Of a stretch of 64,000 nucleotides of DNA, positions 37,416 through 51,482 are shown one piece after another (position 1 is the first letter of the stretch; every line of letters starts with the position of its first letter). The translations under genes and the position numbers were made by a program. The notes under the pieces are model-generated. The model was not told where the DNA came from. It did no database searches and saw only the letters and a list, made by a program, of their open reading frames with translations. The stretch spans positions 3,109,001-3,173,000 of the forward strand of contig NC_134029.1 in NCBI RefSeq assembly GCF_964204645.1, written 5' to 3'. The stretch is from Tubulanus polymorphus. Lineage: Eukaryota; Nemertea; Palaeonemertea; Tubulaniformes; Tubulanidae.

Positions 37416-39440
37416 AATTTAACTGATAATCTTGGAATGTTAATTCAAAGTGTGATTTCATAGATCTGAATTCATATTAAAGCTTCCAATAATGAATTCA
37501 TACATAAACAAATCTGTAATTCATCTAATAATCATGACTAAAACGAGCTATTTTGAATGTGGCATGAATGCGCAAATCGTAGCCAAGAACTAATAAAAAC
37601 TAACTAAACCTAATTAATATTGAATAACTAAAATATTTGTACTAAACCATGCAGGGCATATCTTACATACTACACCGGCAGTTGGAAGTTTAAGTAAAAT
37701 CATGAGAAAAACATAAAATGCCTCGTTTTTAAAGTCAAATAGTTACCACATTATAGATCAGTACGATGACAATTAACGCTGAAGTCAATGCAGAATGAAG
37801 TGAGAGAATAAAGAGGTAGATTAGACTCATGAATGAACTGAAATTGTGTCGAAATACTGCCCAATAATTTTCACCATTCAAATATCACTTACATCTCAAT
37901 TCATCATTTGCATATTATTCTTTTCAGTGTCGAGTATTTCCAAGGCAACAAGACAAAACCACGTCATCAGACTCTCTCAAACATTGAAACATTTTCCTCC
38001 ATCATCACAAATCATTGTATATAATACGTATTTGCCATATTTCATAACATTAAAAATGAGCTCCCGCTTCTTGAGCCCACGACAAAATATACCGAATAAT
38101 TTCCTTTTTACTATAGAACACGCGTTGAGCTTTAACATCAGAGCGCGTTCCTAAAATTTTCAAAAATACATTTGCATTTTTTTCCTCCGGCAGGATATTC
38201 AACTCTTTTTAATAATCTTTCTAGAGAAAAACATGGAGAGAACTTGTATACATGTGTGCACCGCATAGCATCAACTCGGGCAAAAATATCACTCACAGGC
38301 TGGCTTCGCAAAAAAACTTCCAACTTAGATGCTATTAGTTACTTCTCATTGTCAATGAACCAGACAATGAAAACCGTTACAATCTAAATGCATATTTCAC
38401 ATCACATATTATTTCGTCATGATTGCGTCTGCCATACTGGTCACAAACATAAAATGTTAATAAACTACTGAACTGACCAGACACATACATATATACGCAA
38501 ACAATCATCTAAGTCGGCCCTGAGAGTTTATTAACATTTCAATCAATTCCTCCATTGACCATTTTCAACAAGTTTTCTCCCCTATTTTCATTTTACAAAT
38601 TCTTTCAACCCCATATAACTTTCTTCCTCGCGCATTCTTAGTATTTTTTTCTAAAACGAAATGAAATTCCTTGCAAGATTTACTGGTAATCTTATTGATA
38701 ATCTTATTTTCTGATAACAGATATAATGTACACGCAAGGCCCATTTCATTTCATTGCACTTTACACATATGTATATATAAAACTCATGTATTTTCCTATG
38801 CACTCTTTCAATTTACTCTGATCATTTTCAAAACTGGCATACTTAAGGAGACACAACACGCAGGAAAATGATTTTTTTGAGATCTGGGTACTCCGGAGAT
38901 CTGCGTACTTGAAGCAAGTCGGTAAATTGATAAATTTGTCTAGTGCGCAGTAAAGGGAATGATAGTGCACGCGAGCGAAAGGTTCTTTTGAAATGAGAGA
39001 AGTCCGGAATGTGGAAGTTGGCCACTGAATAGCACAAAATACTTCTCAGGAAAGACAAGATTGATAAGCCAATAGTTTTTTTTTAGTCAATACGCGGCTA
39101 TTGTAAATACATCCATACACAGGGGGTCGTTTAACAACACTAGCTGACATTACGCTACATAGTTTGAAACAAGGTTCAAGGTGTTGAATGATTCTACGAC
39201 ACTTAAAATACACCATTTATGGAAGGAAAAGAGAGAATTCTACCGCAGTACATATAAAAATGCATGCATTCACTCATATCTGCGCCCAGGTCGGTGCTTC
39301 GAATATCAAATTGTACCTTTTGTCGCTATAATCGATTGTACCTAATTTGATTGCGGTGAATGAATGGCATGAACTCATTATCAATCCAGAAATTCTGTAT
39401 CGGATCCGAACTGGTTTATCTATCTACATGGCAAGACTGA

Positions 39441-39716
39441 TGGATTCCAGATTGTCTCAGCTGCCGCGATTGTCATGGTTTTCCTATTGATTTTCGAATG
39501 ATATTTTGTTTAATTCACGACTCGTACGACGTTAAGAATTTAATAATTATGCGAATACTAGACCATCGGAAGTTACAACGACTACAAAACCCAGAACCCG
39601 AGCTTGAAGATTTTAACCATTCTCCGATCGGAACAACCAATAACCTTCGAACAAATCATCCGTGCGAAATGCCATTAATCAACGATTACAAGAATCTTAT
39701 CGATCCGAAATATTGA
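39441..39716 (+). CDS. Unrecognised open frame, about 91 codons
   Basis: An open stretch bounded by stops, with an ATG at 39498 giving 72 residues ending KNLIDPKY. It has few low-complexity traits and a natural-looking mix (PEPELEDFNHSPIGTTNN). No family is recognised, no partner exon was found, and it is antisense to the possible AFF 3' UTR. It may well be chance. Confidence 0.15.
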   Translation, partial: WIPDCLSCRDCHGFPIDFRMIFCLIHDSYDVKNLIIMRILDHRKLQRLQNPEPELEDFNHSPIGTTNNLRTNHPCEMPLINDYKNLIDPKY

Positions 39717-40670
39717 ACCGAAGAAATGGTAAAGAATAGGATTTTTTCAAGCGACTTGGAATAAATAACACTTATTGGAGAGATAACGGATATGTTTAGC
39801 ACAGGAGTGTGATGGACTGTATGCCGAGTTAACTGGCTCAAACAGTTATAAAAACACAAGTTATACGATTAAATAGTTACGCAACGAATGGAAGCCAAAA
39901 CCGATATATTAATAATCATCAATCGATATCATAATTATTCTCTTTTTTATAATGTTATTATATTATTATCATCATCATCATCATCATCATTTGAAAAGAA
40001 AAAACATTCCTAATTGCCATGGTCGAAAGATACGCATTCTCAACCACCCTGATAACACCCATCCATCCATACACCAGACTAACATTCAAACCAGCCCAAC
40101 CCAACCAACCGTCACTTTAGAATTGCATCCGTTTTATAGAAAATTCTCTGCATTAAACAAGAGATTAAAGTTGATTTATCTTTCTAATTAGTAAATTGAA
40201 CAGACGTTCTCATCAGATGCGCATACGTATAACTGGCGGCAGTGGTAGGCTGGACGATTACTCTCTCGTCTTTGGAAGACGGCCAAATCATCATATTAAA
40301 CAATCATAGAACAATAATAATAATCATTATATTTATAATATATATATATATATGTATATATACACAATGTGGACAACAGCTGCGGGGGTTCAATTGAATA
40401 AATACTCTTTTATTTCTTTCTTTTTTGTCAATAAATATGTAAGTATCGCTTTCTCCCTCTATATATATAAGGTGGCACTTCCATTATCATTCTTAGGTTT
40501 ATAATCATTGAACTCTATAATACATGTATTTCTCTCTCTCGCTCTCTCTCTCTCTTCTCGTTCTCTCTCTCATTCTCTCTCTCACTCTTTCTCTGTACTG
40601 GTAATACTGTCTTCTTCTCGGACGTCGCTTATAATAACAGTGTTGACGACCGTCTTAAAGGGCATCGTTG

Positions 40671-43600
40671 TCACGTGTCCTTCAGCCAATGTAACCCATG
40701 TCTGACGTATTTAACTAAGTGCTGCAGGCTGCTGGACAGAGTCAGTTCACCGCACGTGAAATTCAGATCTCTGAAGAAATCTGGATCAATAAAACAAACA
40801 CTACATTGAAATACTGAACACCTCAATAATGTACGTTTAAATCAGTTGGAAGCCATAAGAATTACCTTTAAATTCGAGGGCCTGTGTATCTGCCTGGTCC
40901 CATAGATTGTGACACTGATGAAGAGGGTCGATAGTCTGGATATATTGTTGCGTAACGGAATGTATCCTGTGAGGTACGATGACCGAGTTCGTAGATGTCA
41001 TGTTCCCGTTCGTTAAACGAGGCAAACAATCTCCACTTCCCTGCAATAAAAACACGTCAACACTTGCGGATGCAACGCTTTTTCATTTATAATTGATTGT
41101 AGTATAGAGTATTATCAATTTACCTGTGATCCTACGGAACCAACACTGGCAGGTGAGGGTGTGGGCGACATCGGAGACGGTGTGCCTGTACTTCTATTCC
41201 AAGTTGTTTGATAAGGCGAAGGAGCCTGCGATGGTTTCACCGAAGGAGGATGGGGTTGCTGCAATTTCAAATGAAAATATCCATTGATTCCGTGGTTTTC
41301 TAAATATTCCTCGCGAAATTGATGATCATAATCAGCATTTTCAATCTGTGAGCGGTGAATTTTTAAAATATTCATCTAAACAGATGAATATGAAATAGAA
41401 ATGAACTTATATTGACAAAATAGTTTATCTAACCCACAACTGGAACATTCACATGTAATTCTATAATGATTTTTTCAGTCACCATTGACTATACAAACCT
41501 TATTATAATCATCAATAGCTTTTTTCAATTGACCTGCTTCCTTTCGTTTCAGCTTGTATAGTTTTAAACATAACAATGACTGGATACGTAAACTGTGAAA
41601 AAAAAAAAAAAACATCAACACTAAGATGGATTGATTTCCTCCCGAGCTATGCTGCCGTCTAGACAAATTTTTATCATCTTTAAAGTCGGATCATCAACGA
41701 CTGTCAACACTCGTAACTACGAAAAAAATATCCCTCGAAAAGTTTCTATGGTCTTTAAGTGTTGTAAAGATTTGAATCATGTATTTTAACGCAGCACTGA
41801 AACTAACCTTAAAATGTTGAGTTTTCGTTCTTTGTACGATATTTCTGGGTCTCTCGATCCACCGAAACGGCAGATATGTATCAGCAGGTTGAGAGTATCT
41901 TTGAACATCGTAAAGATTTTCATATTGACGGATATGCGATCATGTTCCATTGCGATTCCGCATTGTATAAACGACAGTACCGCCTCGACATACATTAATG
42001 ATTTCGCTAACTTATCCATCTGCAATAAAAGAATTTAAAAAAAACATGACATGAAATCAAATACTTATCATGAAATATCTGCTGACCAAACTTCACATAA
42101 CAGCGACAGATTTTAAGGTCATAAGATTTAGGAGAAACCTTTCTTTTTGAGTTTTTCTGAGACAGCAAATTTTAGGCAAAAGTTTTGAATAATAGTAAGA
42201 GACAATAACCTTATTGTTAGAACCTTGTGGATTTCTTGACTGCATCTTAAAATTGAAAAAAAAATTAAGCCATGATGAAAATGTTTTGGTTAGAGAATTT
42301 TCTCATGAAGTAAGTGAGAGAATGATATAGCTATCGGAATGAACTAATTTACATTTTACTTGAAGACTTAACCGGCAACATAACACACATGCCACTGGAA
42401 CTGATACAAGATCTGAACCCTGACAATCCATTGTGAACTGTATTTGAGTGTATCATAATAGCTTTTATTAACTCATGTGAATAAGTTGTACTGATCCAGT
42501 AGATTGGTCGAGTAAACAGCAGTGAAATAAACAACAGATATTCACAGACACTAACACACTCAGTTTTTAACATTAGACACATAGGTATATTGAACATACC
42601 AAGCTGTCAGCTTGATGCTTGAGTTTCTTTGCCTCTATGAGATAATAATCAGCAGTTTCCATCCTGAAAATCAATTCATCAGTTATAAGCATTATCTACT
42701 ACTAATAACCATTGATTAACAGTCGGATTATATGGAATCCCATACCCAGCCTGTACCAATCATATATTCAATCCGTATTTACTTACTTTTCTTCTCTTTG
42801 AGTGTCAGGAGCCATCCACTTCCTATCAATGTTGCCATTTAATTCAGCAGAAGGACCGACCCTAGCTTGTTCCTGTAAGCAAATTCAAAATCTATCAGTG
42901 AATCAGTGTGGAATCGGTGTGGAATCAATGTGGAATCTGTGTGGAATCGGTGTGGAGAGTCAGTAAGTTTACACGACTCGAGTGAAACTGGTAGAATGCG
43001 TCTGCAGTCGAACCGTACCTTTTTACTGACGCGATCATCAGGACGGTCCCATTCCGTTCGATCTCGAGACGCGCGTGGTCTATCGTAATCTCTCTCGCGA
43101 GATTCTCTACGACCGCTGCGATCGTACGAGGAATATTTCGTCGTCGTCGTCGTTGATCGTTTTCCATCACTACGATTACTGATACGACTCGACGTGCTGG
43201 ACGTACTGCCGCGACGGTCTCGTATTCGAGGGTGCTGTTTACGATCCCATTCATGATCATCTTCATGACTTCTACACGAAATAACACAATCAATACAAGT
43301 GACATGTACATGTGTATGTATATATACATGTATGTACATGTACAACAATACAGGAAGACAGTGATTCAACTTAAGTCAAATAAACACAAGACCTTTCATA
43401 ATCTCCCTCATGAACGACCTGAAGCTACCAAACCCTTTGGCCGGGCCTGAAGCTACCCATCCCTGTGGCCAGCCTAAAGCTACCCATCCCTGTGGCCGGG
43501 CCTGAAGCTACCCATCCCTGTGGCCAGCCTGAAGCTCTCCTGCCTGTAAGCCCCCCTTGTGGAAGGTCTGGTGATACTTACTCTCTATCTGATGTGTCAG

Positions 43601-46600
43601 CCGGATGATATTTCGGTGGTGATCGATCGCCGTGGAAACGTTTTCGATCGCCGGTATCTCGATTATCATCGTCATTGTTGTGTTTACGTTTCGGTATTTT
43701 TGGCATTGGTTTTATAATTGATTTATCGCCGAGCACCTGTTGCATTGTTTGGTCGTGTAACTGCTTCGACGACAGTAATTTCGACGACGAATCGTTCGAT
43801 TTCGATTCCGTCATTAGCGAATCTAGCGTTTCCCGTTCAACCGACGTGAAAGTCGGCGCTTGTATATTTTCGATTTGACTCGAGCATTCGCCGTCCTCGC
43901 GATCGCTGTCGCTTATATCCATATCGCTGCAGCTACGATCTGCTGTATCGTCTGTAACGACAGGTGCCGCAGCAGCAGCTGCTAGCGCCGTTTCTTTAAT
44001 CTCTTCCTCAAACTCTTCGACCTGCTCCGATTCCTCGATATCGTCCGCCGGTTTCGGCGTAATAATCTCATCATCGTCATCGTCGTCGTCGTCATCGTCA
44101 TCGGGTTGTTGTCCACTGCCTGGAATCCATTTTAATAACGATAAGTCTAAATGCACGACGATACTGGGTCGTCCATTCGCCTTATAACAAATACTATCCA
44201 AACTGACGGTCAGTTTATTATTATCATTATCCGGGGGTCGGGCTTTACGATGACCCGGTGACGTCTGATCGAAGTCTAATTTACGTACGGGTGATATATA
44301 CGGTTTACGGGGTGACGAATGAGTCCGACGCGACGACTCGCCGCGACGCTGCGGTAATGGAGATATCGCGCCTTGCGTCGAGCCTATAACGCTATCGAAT
44401 ACGTGACTAAGAGTTACTTCGGGATCGGGTTTGATTTTCGCCCGTTCGGTCGTCGGTTTCTTATCGCTATTATCGTTCGGCGATAAATTCTCCGTCGTTT
44501 TTCTGGATTTATTCGAAACGGGCGACGAACTGGCGTCGTATTTCGGCGTGGAAACTTTCGACTTTTTCGTCGGCGTTTTTTCGGGTGGCGTACCGACGAC
44601 GCGGTGGTGTTTACGAGACGGCGGAGATTGTTTAGTCGTTTGTTTGGGAGGAGTGTTTTTCGCAGCGACGCACGATTCAGTCGAGTCTGGTTTTAACGGC
44701 GCGATACGTTCGGGAACGTACATATCTTTAATGCTATGTATGAACATCTGATGCGTTTTGCTATCGTGACGTTGAACGTCATCGTCGCTGCTATCGCTGT
44801 CGCTGCTCAGGTAGGTTTTTAATTTGACTTTTTTCGAGCGTTTTTTCGTTTCTTTCTTCGGCGTCGAGTTCGACGATCGCGGTTTTTTACTCGATGCAGG
44901 AGATGATATGAACGTCGTGACTAGATTCGGCGGCGATTCACGCGACGACGGCGGTTCCGATTTAATCACCGCCTCCGATTTCTTCTTCTTATCGCTAACG
45001 TTATTATTATTATTATGGCACAAATTAAACGTCGTCGTACTGGGGGCAGCGTTGGGACTGATTTTCGAAACTTTAACGTCGCTCGTCTCGATCGAAGCGC
45101 AATCCGAAGCCGATATTTCGCCGTCGGATGAAGCGACATCGACTGAACTCGGACCCGATGCTCGGATGTTACTGGCGTCCGGTTCGCAATCGTCCGAATC
45201 AATGCGCGCGATGAACGCCTCGTTAACGGTGCTCTCCGGCACTTCTTGTTTCACGTGGTCTAAACCATTTGGTTTGATTATGTCCATCGGCGAGGGTAGA
45301 GTCTTACTGCCCGTATAATCCCATACATCGTCGGGAAAACTACTGGTCACCTGCGGTTCGCTGCTCTCTTTCACCGTACTGGTGACGTTATTACACTGAT
45401 CTGTCTGATTCGACGATGACCCGATGGTCGCCGCTGGTGCAGTCTCTTCGTTTATCTTACGGATCACGTTTTCCAAGTTCCACGGTGACTGTATGAAAAA
45501 AAAAATTGAAAATAACACATATAGCAGCCACAATGTGGATACAAGTGAATTTGATAATACAGTAAACCTTGCCTTACTCAGACTTATAACTAACTCGGAC
45601 AAAAATGAAATAATTTTTCTGATTTCCTTATTTTCAAACATTGACTATGAATTAGTCTCTGACTTATACACGGTTTCCCTTTATTCAAAAATAAACTACA
45701 AATTTGCAGTTACAATTTCAGTTACTGAAGGTAAACAGGAAGTTAACGTCAATGAATTAAATTCAATTTGTAGCTAATGATGTTTAAAAGGAAATAACGG
45801 GTGATTAGCTATCAACGTAGTTCAGACTCTGGTTGGTTCGGCTATCATCATGGTTCAGGCTTGGGTTTGTTCAGCTATCAACAGGGTAAGGCTCAGGTTA
45901 AGACTCGGGTTCAGACTTGTGTTTGTTCAGCGATGATCGTGGTTCAGACTTGGGTTCAATCACTTACATTATTTTTATCCTCTTTTTCATTTTCATCTTC
46001 ATCTTCAGAACGTTGTGGAGTATGAAGCTGTTGTTGGTCGTGGTTGTTGCCGTGGTGCGGAGTACCGGGCGCGCTCGTCTCTCCCTCACAACTCGATCCT
46101 GAATCGCTCTCCGAACCGCTGTCCGATGCATTGTTTGCTGATGATCGGCTGTAGCTACAATGAAAGGATATGAAAATATTACAAATTACGATACAAATTA
46201 TACTCCAAATAGGGCCATTCTAGTATTAACTAGTAAAAACGGTTTTCAGTATACAGATTTCTGTTTTAGATTATTGTAAATAGTATATGTATAAGTAAAT
46301 AACAGTCATCTTTTCATTTTTATATTTCGAATATTTGCCAAAAATTTCTTTTCGTTCCCTCCATACACGATCGAAAGAGTAATGAAATTATCTTATCTGG
46401 ACCCTCGGGTTCAATTATCTGACTAACTAGTTGAGTTAGCCCTGGTTGAAGTTAAAACTCTAGTCTATAAAACCAGTGCCAGCTTCATTAAGGAACTTAT
46501 GAAATGCCAAGAGGAAACTAATAAAATGAGATTTGTTTGAAGCGTAGTGATGTGCCATGTTTTGGTTTTAACAGGGCTTCAGTTTATGAGCGTTATTGCA

Positions 46601-49600
46601 CCGAACGACCTCTCTCGGGGCTATCTGCGCGCTGGTTTAATGAGATTGCGTAGTCTGGTAGTTTTATGGTATCGTTCATCGTAGTTTTCGCGTCAGTTTT
46701 CATTCATTCAGTTCATTTCAAACCTCTAGTTTGTAAATATAAACCCACAATGTCTGACTTACTCACACCGGTAGATAATATCCGAGATCACACAAGATTT
46801 TCTTGATCAGGGCCAAATTATCTCCGTTCCTTATCAGACCAGGGCCAACCATGCAAACAGGTACCAAATCGTCCTTGCCAGTTTGACTTGGGTCAAATTA
46901 TTTCGTGCAAATGTTAACTGATTCCGGAAGTGACTCACGTCGTTTAGTAACGTCGTTTAGTAACGAGTCAGTGATTCATGCGTAAACACGCTTGCTTATT
47001 TAACACAGGCTAAATTTGACTCAGGTCTGATCCGAGCCAGTTTGACCCCGGCTATCTCCATATGATCGTGGCTACTATTTGGCACCGGGAGAATGGACGT
47101 TACTAAAATAACGCGTTAACAATGACCACTTTCGGTAATAAAATGTTTTCAGGAGTCATCTCGCGTTGAGGGGAGATCAAAGTCAGCCTTCTACAATCAG
47201 CCGGACATTAAATAATGCGTCCAAACCACCGTCTGAATCTATACTTCAAAGCAAACTGATTAATAGATAATGTACATGTTCTTGCGCTCTGTCGAATACT
47301 TAAACGCATTCGCTGATAATCTGTTGCTGTCAGCAATTCTAATAGAGGTAAATGTGAAGGTAACACCCGAACGTGTCGTATAGATACATCAAAGCCTACA
47401 AAGTGTCCGACTGAAACATGATCGGAAATATCTGTACAGAAGGAAAACGAGAGGATTAATAAATGTTTCATCGCTGATAACATTTAATATATTCGGTAGT
47501 AACTCCGCTGTCTGGAGAGATCTACGAATTCCAGACAATAGCTGTCACTGTTCATTCAACCAACAGCTGATCTCCACTGGCCTTGACATCTTATGGTCAG
47601 CCAATAGACTTTTAAAGATGTATTATAGGTATAAGTTCGATAAGGCCATGCAAACTTAGGTATGAGTTGCTGATCATTTTGTTTTAACCAGTTTTTAAGT
47701 GGAAAAAAACAGCATACAAAAGTATGCGCAAAAATTGGCGACCCAGAAGCAACTTCCAAATCCACGTTATCAACTTGCGAATATATCGTTACTGAAATGA
47801 ATTGATTGTTGATCAGAGACAGTTTGCAATTTCCGGGTATAAACAAAAGATATATAAACTTGGAGCTAACTTTTTACCTTTAATCTAACAAAATAACTGG
47901 AATTTGTGTACAATGGCGCCATGACTATGTGGACAGTAAGTTAGTTCTCATGGCCTAACTGTTAATTGAGATATAAATGGTTTTTGTCGCATGGATGGAA
48001 GTGTAGGTGATAATCAGTATGAAGCCGAGGCTGGCACTCCTTGAAAACATGTCGTGTCACTAGATGTTTGAAATGTCAAGCTGCGAGACACTAGGAGCGC
48101 ACGAGCGTCTTTCTGTCTGTTGTCTGTAGCTACAAATAGACCGGCTCTCAATCCACTGTCGACTGAATTTGATGAGTTGAATTAAGTTCATGCCGGTAAC
48201 CGGAAATTGAAACCAAGTTCATTTCAACGGTAATAAACGTCTCATCGAAGATTATGAATGTCATTTGAACATTCGGATGGCTTTAGGAACATCACGCCTA
48301 CGAGCCTTCTGAACCATGTCGTGTCGTAATTCCATCAGATTAAGACAATCAGATTAACCAGTGTTAGTAATCCTAATGCAAACCTGTTGAACTCTTATTT
48401 AAGGAGTGTCAGAAGTGCATGGTAGGTGGGCCGGTAATTCACCAACTACCAACTACCACATCAGCCTCGGTGAGGTTTACATACTCAAAATAATAGCGAC
48501 CAAAATTAGCACCAAAAAAGTTTTCAAACGATAGACTGTTTGTTGTTGACGCCATCTAGTGGTACAGATGGAGGGAGATATCTCAAAAGCCGTCCAGAAT
48601 TCTATAAATAACGCATGTGGCATGAAACTAGACTTTCTGATTAAAAAATGGATAGACATACTAATTACATATTTATATCTAAACACAGCCACCAACTGCT
48701 GCATTCAGTAAGTTATACAAGTGAATGCCAATAAAAATCATTTCAGTAGACTGCATTTGCCTAGGCGCCGAATGTCTCATAGCGAGTCCTGCGGGACTTA
48801 ATGTTTATGATATTCCTACTTAAATCGAGATGCTGCTCAGTCTACTTACCGTTTATTCTGAGTCGATCTCTTCGCTTTAATACTGGGCTAAAAAATAAAA
48901 ACATACAAAATGCATTGAATAAAATTTCAGTTTTCAGACGAAAATCGGACGTTTAAAATTTTGAGAATGAAGTCGCTCGAATTTATTTCTCGCAAGACGA
49001 TCTTACGAAACTAAAACTCGAGGAATTAAAAATGTCATCGAACAATTAAAATCACACTTGACGAGGAATAAATTCGATTTGTTACCGGCTAACATCATCA
49101 TCGCCCGCTCCAGCACAATGCAGATGAAACCACAGGTTGCTATAGCAACAATAAGATTACTTCCTGGCATGTAGTGGATGTCATTGTCTGAGCCATTAAT
49201 TTATTATCTCCCCCCCACCCCCTGACGCCCCCATGAAAATTTGATGAACAAAAACAAATATTTGAAGATTACTGAAACAAAAGGTGAATGTGATTTGGCC
49301 AGGCTTCAGTCGATGGGGGCAAATTTTACCATCACCCAAAAGTGGAAATATCTTCGGGCCACGCAACTAACAAGTTTCAGATTATTTGCAGTCATTATGA
49401 TTTTCCGTACTATTTCCAGGGCCAACCAAATTTCCATAGCTACTTACTGACTAGCTACTAACTTTATGGAAACATATAGTAGGTCTACAGTACTTAAAAC
49501 CTTGATTGAAAATCATCATCCCAGACTACATTTCTAAGATTCAAAAGCTTCAGACATAAAACTTCAGTCCAAAGCCTTCAGAATATAATTATTAAACTCC

Positions 49601-51431
49601 ATAACTTCACCCCTAGTACACACTCTGAACAAGGCAGGCTCCAGCCACCTCGTTATAGCCTGGATCATAGAAGAATTTTTATCCTAATTACGATTAATCT
49701 AATAATAAACAACATGGTTTCCACAATTTACAAAGATGAATAAATACAACTGTAATGAAAACATGTTTATATTTGATAATTCATATCTAATGATCACCAT
49801 CCGAATGCGCTTGATGTGGCCCCTGAGAGGTTGTGACATCACGGCGACCTCAATCATCATTAATTCTCATTAATTATCATTCGAATATCATCATTTCATG
49901 GTTTATTACCAGGACATGTAAAAAGAACTGTACATTTCCGTTACGCGAGCGAGACAAGAAATGGTGAATTATTTGCGAGCGTTTGTTTCAGTCGAAATCG
50001 AAGGACAACATATTGAATAACGATGACTATTCTATAATTGAAGAAGCTTCAAACAGCTACGAAACGCGTTTAAAACCGAGATGACGAAATCGCGATCGAT
50101 TCTCTCCATAAAACAAAGCCATTAATAAATAATGAGAAAGACTTGGCAGTGTAAGTTTTAAACCTATCATCACACGCTAAATGAACGGTGTATTTCCATT
50201 AGTCATCAATAATGTTATCTAAACGGTGCACTGTACAATCAGTGCGATATACCGACAGCGAGCCGCCTTTAAATACCGGTACAAAATACTTCACCCATCG
50301 CCGCACGGCGTATTAAGGTAACTTCGTTTCGCGTAAACCTTCTTTTCTGATGTCAATTACGTTTATTTCATTCACGCGGCAATAAATCCACTTTATTCCG
50401 ACTTCAAACGCGCCTTCAACGAGGTTTATTGACATTATTTACAACCGCATCACGAACGAATTGTACAAATAGAAACATCTTAAGAATTCTGATCATCGTT
50501 TTTTTGACGAGACCCACCTGCCCGCTAACCCGCGAATTTTGACCTTGCATAAGAGTAATAAATTAGTTTATACTAAAGGCTGCAATCTCATGGAGACCTA
50601 GGTCAAGCAGGCGATTTGGTCAGCTAAATTTGGCCCACGTCAAACCGGTACAGACCAATTTCGCACTGACATGAATATTACGAAGGCTATAGAATGAGTT
50701 ACTTTTTTTCATGAAATAAATCTTTAATCATGAGACCATTTTTGTCTTAAAATTCGATAAATAATCTATTTTCAAAATCTTATGAAAAAAAAAACCGCAA
50801 TTCTATCAATGTTTCTCATCAGCGATGTTACCCAGCGGAAACCGATTCGAATGTTTTGTCTCATTTAACTTTGAAATTCAGTATAATCTGATATACCCGA
50901 AGGCACCATTAGTTGACAGCCACTCGTCGTCGCGAGAGGCTTCGAGCAATCGATATTCAGTTTCTGATTAATTACCTGGCTTTCTAAATCACTTTCATCG
51001 CTAGAGGAACTGACTATCAGGTCATTCTTTAATACTCTGAAAAAAAGTGAGAAAAAAAAAACAGGTTATGTACGTGAAAAATTGCAACCAATAAACATTT
51101 TGTGAGGGATAACAAATCATATCAAATCAACATCCCTATTTCGAGATAAAAAATCCAACTGGTTTTCCCATTTCTAATGAAAGCCTCTCTGGTAGTGAAG
51201 ATCTTATTTTTAATAAACTGAGCCAGCCTCACATTATGAGGAATAACGACACATTGCCTGAGGAGAGGGCGGATAATAAGAATGACACCGTTAGATATCT
51301 AACACTACTCATGTTTTTGACAGGGCGCAAGCGTGTCGGCAATAACAAAAATATCATCAACCAATCAAATAAAAACGCGTAGGGAATTCATATAATATGA
51401 GCTGATAGTTTTCTGGTTCAGACACGATGCC

Positions 51432-51482
<51 letters not shown>

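Larger units (their letters stand above)
34909..40670. other. Gene-poor interval; possible long 3' UTR of the AFF gene (minus strand)
   Basis: 5.8 kb with no exon matching a known family. It contains a SINE-like piece (35035-35170), a MITE copy (37289-37415), (CAT)n at 39964-39990 and CT-rich/AT-rich simple repeats at 40330-40600. It directly follows the AFF stop codon on the minus strand, and vertebrate AFF mRNAs have 3' UTRs of several kb, so part of it may be transcribed from that gene. This is inference. Confidence 0.4.

Noticed and set aside
44431-45318. Plus-strand open frames opposite the large AFF exon
   Set aside because: Shadows of the biased S/D/T-rich minus-strand exon; no homology and no splice support.
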